DNA of 64,000 bases from Siphonodentalium dalli. Its lineage: Eukaryota; Mollusca; Scaphopoda; Gadilida; Siphonodentaliidae. The stretch covers positions 199,833,887 through 199,897,886 of the forward strand of contig CP136062.1 in assembly GCA_032622095.1 (NCBI GenBank), written 5' to 3'. Under the pieces are notes generated by a model, which saw only the letters and a program-made list of their open reading frames with translations, was not told the DNA's origin and ran no database searches. The translations under genes and the position numbers were made by a program. Positions within the stretch are counted from its first letter, which is position 1. Each line of letters starts with the position of its first letter. Positions 1-9,659 of the stretch are shown here, in pieces.

Positions 1-200
1 TAGATATATAGAGTATATTTTGGCAATAGTGATAGACCTATACGTAGGGAAGGATATCCCCATAACATCGAGTTTCATTCATTGATTTTCACCAGAGTTA
101 TGGATCTTCTTGAACTTAGAAAATAGCAAAACATATCTTGCATACAAACGTTTAGCATTGCCTACTTTCTAAACTGACATTGCACTTATTAACATCAGTT

Positions 201-475
201 TATGATGAACCTTTACTATACTAAATATTCATTAATGAGTAGCCCCATTAGGAAATGTTCCTGTAATAATGTCAACAGACGTTTGTTAAACTTATTATCT
301 GAACATTTCCCACTAATGAATAGGAATCCTGCTTTTGTATTATCTTTTCATCGCTCGGTATTCTGCTAAATTTACCTGAACACTCCTCCAAAATGCACAA
401 TAGACTATTCCAAAGTATACAGTTATAAATGGGTGGGAGAATCCATTTAGTGAAGAAAGGGTTAATAGATCTCTA
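201..475. repeat. Remnants of the ctatactaaat / gaatggtc MITE family
   Basis: Two blocks match the family seen at 9444 and 59815: tactatactaaatattcatt with gaacatttcccactaatgaa, then acagttataaatgggtggga ending aagaaagggttaa. They lie just upstream of the first EIF2S2 exon in the window, in intron sequence. Confidence 0.5.
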
Positions 476-498
476 TGTGTCATCTTTCTATTTTTCAG

Positions 499-566
499 AG
501 CAGGATGGCGGAGAGATGCATGAGAAGTCATGGATGGGGTCTGATCGCGACTACACATATGATGAG
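499..566 (+). CDS. EIF2S2: EIF2S2 internal exon (first in window)
   Basis: A pyrimidine-rich acceptor (tctatttttcag) ends at 498 and the donor gtatgt starts at 567. The exon has two leading bases completing a codon, then 22 codons ending [13 protein letters not shown]. Phase 0 at the donor matches the phase-0 start of the exon at 3334. The last ~35 bases plus the donor are repeated several times in the downstream intron. Confidence 0.88.
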
Positions 567-3500
567 GTATGTATAGGTCATGGATGGGGTCTGATCACGA
601 CTACACATATGACATTTGCTGCAGCTGCCATTTCTCAGAAGGGTGGTTGAAAATATTGTATGAAGTCATGAATGGTTCTTATCGCGACTACACATATGAT
701 GAGGTATGTATAGCACTAGCATTTGCTGTAACTGCCATTTCTCGATAGGGTGGTTGAACATATTGTTAGATGTCATGTATGGGGTCTGATCGTGACTACA
801 CATATGATGAGGTATGTATAGCACAAGCGTTTGCTGCAGGTGCCATTTCTCGGGAGGGTGGTTGAAAATATTGTAAGATGTCATGTATGGGGTCTGATCG
901 CGACTACACATATGATGAGGTATGTATAGCACAAGCGTTTGCTCAGTCTGGGTGAACGTCGACTCTATATTTGAAATCTAGAGTCTGGAGCTAATGTCGC
1001 CAAAACCATTTCTATTCAGCGAAGAGCTCCCCAAAATGACGTCACGGATTTAAAAAAATACATCGATGATTGACAGGTGTCCCCACGTGTTATTTGTTGT
1101 GCTTCGCAAACAATGGCCTGTGTCGCGACATGAACTTACAGAAGATAATATTTGTCGTGTGCGACTATTCTTTTTCGGGAGATGAACTCGCTGCATCAAC
1201 CGGAAAGCTGCATCCGAGAGTAAAAAATAAGGTCATCATCAAAAATGATGCTTTAGAACTATTTAAAAGCATAAAATTAAGTCATTTCCTCGGTGTTTAA
1301 CTTTCAGATGACTTTTTTACGACAAATAATTTGATTTGCAAACCATGTTACAATAAAGTAAATCAAATACACGGACATGAGTGAGTTCTATTTATATTTA
1401 TGGGAGGCCAAGTTGGTACCATGCGCAGGCCTATCTATCAGGTCTAGCACATCCTTCAAATTAATCCGAATCGTACCGAATAATTTCGAAGCCATTTTTT
1501 CTGTCTGTTGTATTTGCAAGCATCGCTTTCGATCGGAGAAATACCGACGAAATTCCGCTCTGTTACTATATTTAGAGGTGACATTGTGGGAGTCTCCGCC
1601 CACTAACACTTGTTTATTAACCCATACGGTTTCATTGGACGGAAAATAATTTACGCAATCAATCAGATTACGGAATCCCGAGGACTTGGAAATGAGATAG
1701 CGATGTTATCCGTCAGACCTAATATTCAATGTTGTAATGAATATTTAGGTATGAGTTTACTCAGACTGGTGTTTGCTGTAGTTGCCATTTCTCAGGAAGG
1801 TGGTTGAAAACTTCAAATTTTTTAGTTTGCCTCAGAAATTCGCTCGGTTCCCAGATGACAAATTTGACCTTCACATCGTTATTGTTTGTTTTTGTATATT
1901 TCTAATTGGTATAAACTTAATAAATAATTAAATGTTCTTCTGTGTTCAAGACTGGTCAAGACAGGAAAATCCCGAAATTGAGGCAGATGATATTCTAAAA
2001 AGAAGTTCAATAAAATATAATGATTAGAGCATGTATTGTCGATGGCCGCTCTAATTTAGTGCCCCTCCGCTCTGCATCGGGAACCTCATCACTTCCTCAA
2101 GCATGTATTGTCGATGGCCACTAATTTAGTGCCCCTCCGCTCTACATCGGGAACCTCATCACTCCCTTGAGCATGTATTGTCAATGGCCACTCTAATTTA
2201 GTGCCCCTCCGCTCTGCATCTGGAACCTCATCACTCCCTCAAGCATGTATTGTCGATGGCTACTCTAATTTAGTGCCCCTCCGCTCTGCATCGGGAACCT
2301 CATCACTCCCTCGAGCATGTATTGTCGATGGCCACTCTAATTTAGTGCCCCTCCGCTCTGCATCGGGAACCTCATCACTCCCTCAAGCATGTATTGTCGA
2401 TGGCCACTCTAATTTAGTGCCCCTGTGCTCTGCATCGGGAACCTCATCACTCCCTTGAGCATGTATTGTCGATGGCCACTCTAATTTAGTGCCCCTCCGC
2501 TCTGCATCTGGAACCTCATCACTCCCTCAAGCATGTATTGTCGATGGCTACTCTAATTTAGTGCCCCTCCGCTCTGCATCTGGAACCTCATCACTCCCTC
2601 AAGCATGTATTGTCGATGGCCACTCTAATTTAGTGCCCCTCCGCTCTGCATCTGGAACCTCATCACTCCCTCGAGCATGTATTGTCGATGGCCACTCTAA
2701 TTTAGTGCCCCCTCCGCTCTGCATCGGGAACTCCCATCAATCCCTCGGGCACTAAATTGGCGTAGTCAACTCCAAGCCATTCTTTAGTCCTTAAATAAAA
2801 GCCATTGATTAAAAAGAATTGAGCAATCATCAAATCCTTGGAAAGGTGGTTAAGTCGTCATTGAATTGTTTTACTTTAACCCTTTACCCAATAGAACGGC
2901 CCTGTGCTAATGCATTCTCTTATATATGCGAGTCGACCATAGGTCGCCTCGCATATATAAGAGAATGCATTGGCTTAACACATTAAAAATTATAAAAAAA
3001 AGGATTTTTTTAGGCCAATGCATTCTCTTATATATGCGAGGCGACCTATGGTCGACTCGCATATATAAGAGAATGCATTGGCACAGGGCATAACTGTAAC
3101 CATCACAATGTGGTCAAGGAGCCGGTTCCAATGATATCCATATTTGTATGGTTCTATTGAGACAGACCGAAGATATTTTAGGCTGTTGAAGCTTTATTTG
3201 GCCGGTTTTGGCCGGTTTGTTGGGTAAAGGGTTAAAACCTAGGCAAACTCGAATTAAAATTGCATTCCTAATTTGAAACTTATATTCCCTTCTCCTACAT
3301 TTTGTAAGTTGGCTTCTCTTTCTTCTTGTTCAGCTACTTGAGAGAGTATTCAACATTATGCGGGAGAAGAACCCCGACATGGTGGCTGGTGAGAAGAAAC
3401 GATTCATAATGAGACCGCCACAAGTTCTCAGGGTCGGTGCCAGGAAAACTGCATTTGCTAACTTCTCTGAAGTGTGCCGATTGTGAGTAAATAATAAGTG

Positions 3501-6453
3501 AAATAAATATCCTCCAAAACCTAGTCCAACTTTTCTGGGAAGATTCTTTGGGTGGCTAGGGTGAACTCTGTTGGATCAAGTGGTATAGGCTGGACAATTA
3601 CACGCTGTCCAATTGCAAGGCCAAATAAATATAGAATTCAACTTTCTCCCCATCTATAGTTTCATGTGTATACATATAAAGCTACACCTGTAAATATTCT
3701 CAGTGTTTATTTGACTATTTAGTGGACTCTTGCTAATCGGGAGGCAAGATTTCACATCGAATCGAAACAAACCACCGTAATTGAAAGTTCAGCATCATCG
3801 GAATCAACAAGATGTGTTTTTATCATAATAGTTGATACGTGATGGTTATCTCCTGTCTATTTAACCACTATAGTTTGAAATTTTATCGATTCATCACGGT
3901 CATTTAATATTGATGCAAACATTTTGCAAATGTTTTGCATGATTTTACATCACATCGAATCTCAAGCATTCACAGGAGTCTTTTATTTAGAGAATCTGGA
4001 ATAGTGTTGTCTAAATGTTGGGTCTATATATTTAAAATTATTTTACTGATTATATCTATTTATATTTATAGGTTACATAGGCAGCCTAAGCATGTGTTAG
4101 CCTTCCTCTTAGCTGAATTGGGTACAAGGTGAGCAATGATTTTTGATACACAACTCAATTCTCCACATGATTTGTGCCTGCAGTTTGACAATTAACTGGC
4201 AAAAGTAAACCCACAAAGCTCTGATGCTGATATTAAATGCAAAACAATAACACAAAACCACACTATCAGAAAAATGGAAAATGTAGAGGGAACTTATTGG
4301 CATATACAGTCATTTAATCTGATATAAAAATTACATTGTGCTACTAGTATACCTGTATGACATGGCGATAACCAATATTGATCTAATACCCCTGATTATT
4401 CACAATTGTTATTGTCTGTAAATTGACACCTCTCCATTATAACATGTGATCCTAAATTTCCTCCAGTGCCTGTCAATTGTTCTGGAGTTACAATTAGTAC
4501 ACTTTAATGCTGCACCAGTGCTGCTCCCATCATGAAAGGGTTAACCCTTTACCCAACAAACTGGCCAAATAAAGCTTCAACAGCCTAAAATATCTTCGGT
4601 CTGTCTCAATAGAACCATACAAATATGGATATCATTGGAACCGGCTCCTTGACCACATTGTGATAGTTACAGTTATGCCCTGTGCCAATGCATTCTCTTA
4701 TATATGCTAGTCGACCATAGGTCGCCTCGCATATATAAGAGAATGCATTGACCATTTTTTCTTACATTCTTTAACAATTTTTAATGTGTTAAGCCAATGC
4801 ATTCTCTTATATATGCGAGGCGACCTATGGTCGACTCGCATATATAAGAGAATGCATTGGCACAGGGCCCTTCTGTTGGGTAAAGGGTTATGTGTCTCTT
4901 CTCAGCATTTAGCACGGGTCTCATGCTATAAAGTGGAATTGAAATTGATTCGGGCAACAGACTAGTCAGCACTAGCATCTGTTGATTTCTAAAATATTTT
5001 ATAGATGAGAGAAATAATATTACCTACTTTATTAAATAAGTCCTTTATTCTCCTCCTACCCGCATATACACATTTTAATGAAGTTGATTTCAGTGTTACC
5101 CGTACTTTGAATGTTTATCGTCCCAGAATTTGTGCTTTTTGAAAGTTTTATTGCCATGGAAATGATCTTAAAATTATGGCAAATAAACACCTAAAAAAAA
5201 TAAGTTTCCCCTCACATCATACCCTGTATCTCCTATATTATTTATCAAATCATTAATTATCCAAATCGACAGAGATGACCAAGCGCAACTTTGGCTGAAA
5301 ATCCTTACTGAATGAATATGTTGAAGTTCACTCTCTCCCCAGTTGCACATAAATTTTATAATTTAAATTTAAATTTAAATACATGTATCTGGACAACTGT
5401 TTTTTTTTCACTTCCGTTTTCTCTGCATTTAATGATTGATTCTTTATTCAGAATCTTATAAATCTCTCTTTTCAGTGGTTCAGTGGACGGTATGAATCAG
5501 CTAATCATCAGAGGCAAATATAACCAAAAACAGATTGAAAACGTCATCAGGAAATATATTAGTGAGTTGCTTATTTAATATATGCACCTTCCATGTTTAA
5601 AATCTCTACTTGAGTAAACTTACTACAGTAATGCCCTATATAATCGACTCCTTAACCACAGCAGAATTATGGGTAACTTTTCAGGATTTAGTCGGAAATA
5701 TGGCTTGTTGCAATTCATCGGAAAGCTGTATATGATAAGTTGTTATACCCTCTGCAACAAATTTATAGGGGATATTCTGGAGTCGCTTGTCTGTCCACCT
5801 ACAGTAATGCCCTAAATAATCGACTCCTTAACCACAGTAGAATTATTGGTAATTTTTCAGGATTTAGTCGGAAATATGGCTTGTTGCCATTCATCGGAAA
5901 GCTCTCAGTCGATTATTTAGGGCATTACTGTATCCATCCATAGACACAACATTGTGTGAGATTTCTTCGTTTTCTTGTCCATGGTTTCGGCACAGATATT
6001 TTCCATCATGGGAGGAGACTCAGTTACCTGTAGTTATGTATCCTGTGATTATAGGGTCTTTGTTATGGAACTATAAGTCCCCATTGTTAGCACATTTGTA
6101 CATGGCAGATGGCCAGGATGGGTGATGTATTTTTAATCCCATTGTGACAGCCACACCTCTAATTTTTAGCACATAATCTGGGAATGATTGTAACAATGGG
6201 ATTGTGCTCTGAAAAAATGGAGACACTTTTTCATCGTACCTAATCACAATCATATATCCTTCTATTTGCAGAGGAGTATGTCACGTGTCACACATGCAGA
6301 TCACCCGACACTGTGTTACAAAAAGACACTCGTTTGTACTTCCTCCAGTGTGAAACGTGTGGATCACGGTGTTCTGTAGCAACTATCAAGACAGGTTTCC
6401 AGGCAGTCACAAGCAAACAAGTTCGACAGGCTATCAGAGCCAAGACTGCTTAA
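499..6453 (+). CDS. EIF2S2: Eukaryotic translation initiation factor 2 subunit beta, C-terminal half (5 exons)
   Basis: Five exons join with matching phases: 499-566, 3334-3482, 4072-4128, 5476-5561 and 6272-6453. They encode about 179 residues plus a stop, roughly the C-terminal half of a protein usually about 330 residues long. The first exon reads to [10 protein letters not shown] and the next continues [15 protein letters not shown], the conserved start of the eIF2-beta core. [17 protein letters not shown] follows, and the last exon carries the C-terminal zinc ribbon as paired motifs CHTC and CETC. As the beta subunit of the eIF2 ternary complex, the protein helps deliver initiator Met-tRNA to the 40S subunit in the cytoplasm and contacts eIF5 and eIF2B. 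The N-terminal lysine-block exons are not visible and should lie to the left of the window. All junctions are GT-AG. The four introns hold many repeats. Identification is by recognition of the family sequence and is very secure. Confidence 0.96.
567..943 (+). repeat. Intronic tandem repeat derived from the EIF2S2 exon end and splice donor
   Basis: The block includes the last ~35 exon bases (ending TATGATGAG) and the donor gtatgtata. Full copies have donors at 704, 812 and 920, spaced 108 bp, and a shortened copy lies at 572-608. Between them runs a stretch with tttgctgcag and gccatttctcgggaggg. The array starts directly behind the real donor at 567. The final unit is cut by a transposon at 944 and resumes at 1769-1807. 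Confidence 0.85.
944..1768. mobile_element. Non-autonomous DNA transposon, 825 bp, inserted in the exon-derived repeat
   Basis: The left end is CAGTCTGGGTGAAC and the right end is the inverted GTTTACTCAGACTG, so the terminal inverted repeats match at 12 of 14 bases. The flanks gcgtttgct and gtgtttgct match at 8 of 9 bases, a likely 8- or 9-bp target duplication. The sequence on both sides belongs to the same repeat unit. No transposase reading frame was recognised inside. The superfamily is open (hAT-like if the duplication is 8 bp). Confidence 0.65.
2028..2754 (+). repeat. Tandem array, ~72-bp unit, about 10 copies
   Basis: Each unit begins agcatgtattgtcgatggcc and contains gtgcccctccgctctgcatc. 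The second copy is 3 bp short. Because the unit is a multiple of three, long open frames (24-residue repeats) appear, but they lie inside an EIF2S2 intron and are not taken as a gene. Units differ at a few positions, such as cgggaa/ctggaa. Confidence 0.92.
2880..3231. mobile_element. MITE family A copy 1 (TTAA target, CCCTTTACCCAA ends)
   Basis: TTAA stands at both ends (2876-2879 and 3232-3235). Terminal inverted repeats are CCCTTTACCCAA and its complement. Inside are two copies of a ~67-bp palindrome built on caatgcattctcttatat, at about 2908-2974 and 3016-3083, in opposite orientation. The TTAA target and CCCT start recall piggyBac elements. It lies in an EIF2S2 intron. Confidence 0.85.
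3334..3482 (+). CDS. EIF2S2: EIF2S2 exon, core domain
   Basis: The acceptor is ttcttgttcag and the donor is gtgagt at 3483. It encodes [20 protein letters not shown] through [12 protein letters not shown], the start of the conserved eIF2-beta/eIF5 fold. It ends in phase 2, completed by the first base of the exon at 4072. Confidence 0.95.
4072..4128 (+). CDS. EIF2S2: EIF2S2 exon, HRQPKH motif
   Basis: A short 57-bp exon encoding [18 protein letters not shown], nearly invariant in this family. The acceptor tttatag ends at 4071 and the donor gtgagc starts at 4129. Phases agree on both sides. Confidence 0.95.
4545..4887. mobile_element. MITE family A copy 2
   Basis: It has the same ends and paired palindromes as the copy at 2880 but runs in the opposite orientation. 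The left flank is TTAA and the right flank is TTAT, so one duplication copy has mutated. Directly left (about 4493-4540) is the end fragment of a different TTAA family (family C: ctgcaccagtg...catgaaaggg). It lies in an EIF2S2 intron. Confidence 0.82.
5476..5561 (+). CDS. EIF2S2: EIF2S2 exon
   Basis: The acceptor is cttttcag and the donor is gtgagt at 5562. It encodes [20 protein letters not shown] and ENVIRKYI. The split Lys codon (A|AG) is completed at 6272. Confidence 0.95.
5624..5732. mobile_element. Half copy of Tc1/mariner-type palindromic MITE
   Basis: It begins tacagtaatgccctatataa and runs through ttcaggatttagtcggaaat to tcatcggaaagct, where it stops. It is one arm of the palindrome found complete at 11583. 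It lies in the last EIF2S2 intron. Confidence 0.65.
5745..6190. repeat. Diverged relative of the 14341 element
   Basis: The text ataccctctgcaacaaattt, then cggcacagatattttccatc, and atcccattgtgacagccacacctctaatt on the right parallels the element at 14341. It is split by the TACAGTAATG MITE at 5800-5932, placing that MITE as the younger insertion. Confidence 0.5.
5800..5932. mobile_element. Tc1/mariner-type palindromic MITE, shortened
   Basis: It starts TACAGTAATGCCCTAAATAA and ends with the inverted TTATTTAGGGCATTACTGTA form, with terminal TA. The right arm is mostly deleted. The CAGT start and TA flanks fit the Tc1/mariner group. Confidence 0.7.
6272..6453 (+). CDS. EIF2S2: EIF2S2 last exon, zinc ribbon
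   Basis: The acceptor tatttgcag is followed by [24 protein letters not shown] and [19 protein letters not shown], then TAA at 6451-6453. The two CxxC pairs are the metal-binding ribbon of eIF2-beta. The 3' UTR follows directly. Confidence 0.96.
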
Positions 6454-6630
6454 AACTGCGATATCTGTGATTCTCAAAAACCATTAATTCATTGGAAGTT
6501 CATTGGAAGAATTTGTCTACCTGAAGAGAATGAAATTTCACTCAAGTGTTTTTTGCGAGGAATGTGTGAATTGTCCCCACCTTGTTCAGGAAGTATACTA
6601 TTCTACCTGAAGGCAGAGCTGACACTATGA

Positions 6631-6636
6631 AATAAA
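6631..6636 (+). promoter_or_regulatory. Polyadenylation signal of EIF2S2
   Basis: A canonical AATAAA lies 178 bases after the EIF2S2 stop codon, a plausible distance for the main cleavage site. No other AATAAA was noticed between the stop codon and this one. Confidence 0.6.
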
Positions 6637-6639
6637 GTA

Positions 6640-7050
6640 GCAGTTCGGTATCAATCGGTTCAGATGCATCACCACTCTACATTTAGACAGAGAAATTTCC
6701 ATATTTGTCACCAGATTAAACATGCATAGGTTAAAGCTCTATATAACTATCAACAATATTTTTTTCAGCAATTTTATGGTTTTGTAAAGTAGCTGAAATT
6801 GAGCACCTATTGTGAAGATGCATACATTTCCCTGTGTAAGCCATTCTTTCATGCAAACAGACATCATCGGGAATTGCAAAAATAGACTGTTTGCTCTTGA
6901 GATTATTTTACCAATTTGGAGAATAGTTTCTTATATTGGCTAAATTCTACTCTGGGAGTTTAAAATTTAAATTATGATTATGCAATGGCAGAAATCATAT
7001 TTATTAATTTTGAACACTTGTCTATAATTTGGGTATAATGGTATTATATA
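6640..7050. other. EIF2S2 downstream flank, nothing recognised
   Basis: AT-rich sequence after the polyA signal, ending in a TA-rich microsatellite near 7040-7075. No gene or repeat signal was noted. Confidence 0.5.
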
Positions 7051-7140
7051 TTTATATATATATATATATATATAATGATTTATTTCAGGCATGAAATGCC
7101 CATATATAGGTTTACAATTACATAAACATATATTATAAAG

Positions 7141-7291
7141 TTATTATACAATGTTGTTTACAGTATGTGTTTTTCTTGTACGAGTCCAGGTTGTGGTGAA
7201 AAGTCATATTGGACGAGACACGCCAGTCGTTTTCACCACAACATGGGACGAGTACAAGAAAAACTCATACTGTACACAACATTGTATAATG
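7141..7291. repeat. Foldback sequence, ~62-bp arms
   Basis: Left arm 7141-7202 (tacaatgttg...cttgtacgagtcc...gtggtgaaaa) pairs with right arm 7230-7291 with few mismatches. The short loop includes agtcatattggacgagac. Related phrases (agtccaatatgac) recur at 7555-7625. Confidence 0.7.
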
Positions 7292-8128
7292 ACATTTTTA
7301 TTATCCATCTGTATGTTTATCCAAATTTTGGAAATAAAACTTTTGTGGTTATTTTTGGTATATGTCGGCACTTAATTCTCTATAAAAGCCTGTACCGTAT
7401 ATTGATCATCAGAAAGCATGATTTGGAAAAGTAAACACGGAAGTGAGAACTGAACTCAATGCGGAAGTGAAACGTCTGCTAAAATCCATCAATGTTGCGC
7501 GCGCATCACAATTTCACCGATTCATTTCGCAATAGAGTTAATTCGTGACGTCACGGAGTCCAATATGAGAAGTCATATTGTACAGTCGGGAGTCCAATAT
7601 GACTTTCGGGAGTCCAGTATGACTTTTTCCAGGACTATCACGTGGCGGCTTTTGCCCAATCGGAAATGGTGTTAGTTAAGGGATGGATAATAAATAACAT
7701 TAATGAGTATCTAAAGACTTATCTGAAGAATATATAATATAGATGAAGCTTGTTTTTCTTTAGTAAGAGGACATCTATAAGAAAATGCATATTTCGACTT
7801 GATGCATACAGATGATACGATAATCAAAATTTGATTCAACAGATGTCTTTAAACACTAGGGTCGTTACATTTGCATTTTTTTATTGTGACACACATGACT
7901 TGTGAGATATTTGTGAGACTTGTGAGTGTGGAGTATGATGTTATTGTGATCCTTCTGTGATGTATATAAATCATGTAAAAATTTTCATATATATGAAATT
8001 CGAAAACCTGTCATCGTCACTCTCTGAGGGGGAGGCCATAACTAGTAGAAAATTATAAGTCAGATACGGGGATGTCCATCTTGGAGAATTTGTGCATGCA
8101 TCGGGGTCTGCCCACAGGGCCTTGTTAA

Positions 8129-8497
8129 CCCTTTACCCAACAAACCGGCCAAAAATGGCCAAATAAAGCTGCAACAGCCTAAATTATCTTGGGTCTGTCT
8201 CAATAAAACCATACAAATATGGATATTATTGGAACCGGCTCATTGACCACATTGTGATGGTTACAGTTATGCCCTGTGCCAATGCATTCTCTTATATATG
8301 CGAGTCGACCATAGGTCGCCTCGCATATATAAGAGAATGCATTGGCCTAAAAACCATTTTTTCTTACATTCTTTAACAATTTTATAATTTTTAATGTGTT
8401 AAGCCAATGCATTCTCTTATATATGCGAGGCGACCTATGGTCGACTCACATATATAAGAGAATGCATTGGCACAGGGCCGTTCTGTTGGGTGAAGGG
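8129..8497. mobile_element. MITE family A copy 3
   Basis: TTAA flanks lie at 8125-8128 and 8498-8501. Ends are CCCTTTACCCAACAAACCGG and a slightly diverged complement. Two long palindromic modules lie near 8278-8345 and 8404-8470. Confidence 0.85.
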
Positions 8498-8605
8498 TTA
8501 AGCGAGCAAAAATATAAGTAAAAAAATTTAAATGGGCAAATTTCTTTATTGACAATGCTATACAAGGGGAACTACAAAATTGAATACATCCTCAATTTAA
8601 TTGGC

Positions 8606-9443
8606 CACAATACACGAACACCTAAACTAATTCTTAATATTCCAACACCATTCACTCGAGTGAACCACAATACACGAACACCTAAACTAATTCTTAATAT
8701 TCCAACACCATTCACTCGAGTGAACCACAATACACGAACACCTAAACTAATTCTTAATATTCCAACACCATTCACTCGAGTGAACCACAATACACGAACA
8801 CCTAAACTAATTCTTAATATTCCAACACCATTCACTCGAGTGAACCACAATACACGAACACCTAAACTAATTCTTAATATTCCAACACCATTCACTCGAG
8901 TGAACCACAATACACGAACACCTAAACTAATTCTTAATATTCCAACACCATTCACTCGAGTGAACCACAATACACGAACACCTAAACTAATTCTTAATAT
9001 TCCAACACCATTCACTCGAGTGAACCACAATACACGAACACCTAAACTAATTCTTAATATTCCAACACCATTCACTCGAGTGAACCACAATACACGAACA
9101 CCTAAACTAATTCTTAATATTCCAACACCATTCACTCGAGTGAACCACAATACACGAACACCTAAACTAATTCTTAACCCTTTGAGTGCCAGGTCGATTT
9201 TTGTATCAACCCATATACCCTGTGCCAATGCATTCTCTTATATATGCGAGTCGACCATAGGTCGCCTTGCATATATAAGAGAATGCATTGGCCTAACAAT
9301 TGTTTGTTTTTTTGTTTTTTTTTACAATTTTAATAATTTATTCTTATATTCTTTAACAGACTTATTTTGTAGGTTTAGGGCCGATCTCATCGGCCCCTGG
9401 CACTCAAAGGGTTAATATTCCAACACCATTCACTCGAGTGAAC
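8606..9443. repeat. 60-bp tandem array, exactly ten units, perfectly identical, split by a MITE
   Basis: Units start every 60 bp from 8606 (cacaatacacgaacacctaa...) and end tcgagtgaac. No differences were noticed among the nine complete units. The tenth is split after 32 bases by the MITE at 9178-9411 and its last 28 bases are at 9416-9443. Open frames on both strands follow from the 60-bp period; no gene is claimed. Confidence 0.95.
9178..9411. mobile_element. MITE family B copy 1, inserted in the 60-bp array
   Basis: Ends are CCCTTTGAGTGCCAGG and its inverted copy, with TTAA on both sides. It carries one palindromic module (about 9224-9292) of the same sequence as family A. The insertion splits the tenth unit of the 60-bp array exactly at that unit's TTAA, and the remainder of the unit resumes at 9416, so the target duplication is demonstrated directly. 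Confidence 0.95.
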
Positions 9444-9655
9444 TGGAATGGTCCATTATTCATTGGAGGGATGTTAAGAAATTATAAGCAGATGACAGAC
9501 AAGCAAGCAGATTATACAAGTGCAGAGAAGAATTGCTATTCATTTGTGGGAATGTTAAGATAATCCATTTAATTAATGGCCGTTAGTTGAACTTATTAAC
9601 TAAACAATGTTGAAGGGAACTACTTATCAATGAGTATTTAGTAATGAAAGGGTTA
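9444..9655. repeat. TTAA-type MITE remnant (gaatggtccattattcattg family)
   Basis: It contains ggaatggtccattattcatt, the stretch gacagacaagcaagcagatt, and ends gagtatttagtaatgaaaggg before TTAA at 9652. Related pieces occur near 201-475, 17804-17930, 18725-18960, 19745-19998, 33375-33560 and 59815-59937. Confidence 0.55.
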
Positions 9656-9659
9656 AACT

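Noticed and set aside
2201..2755. Open frames with 24-residue repeats
   Set aside because: They lie in an EIF2S2 intron and arise from a 72-bp tandem unit; no start or splice support.
7545..7625. CRE-like tgacgtcacgg site, also at 1036
   Set aside because: Both occurrences lie in or near mobile sequence, so no regulatory role can be argued.
8549..9415. 288-codon open frame on + and 218-codon frame on - across the 60-bp array
   Set aside because: Both follow from the stop-free 60-bp period, run on into the inserted MITE and resemble no protein family.
8606..9443. CRISPR-like regular repeats
   Set aside because: There are no unique spacers, units are directly joined, and the window is eukaryotic.
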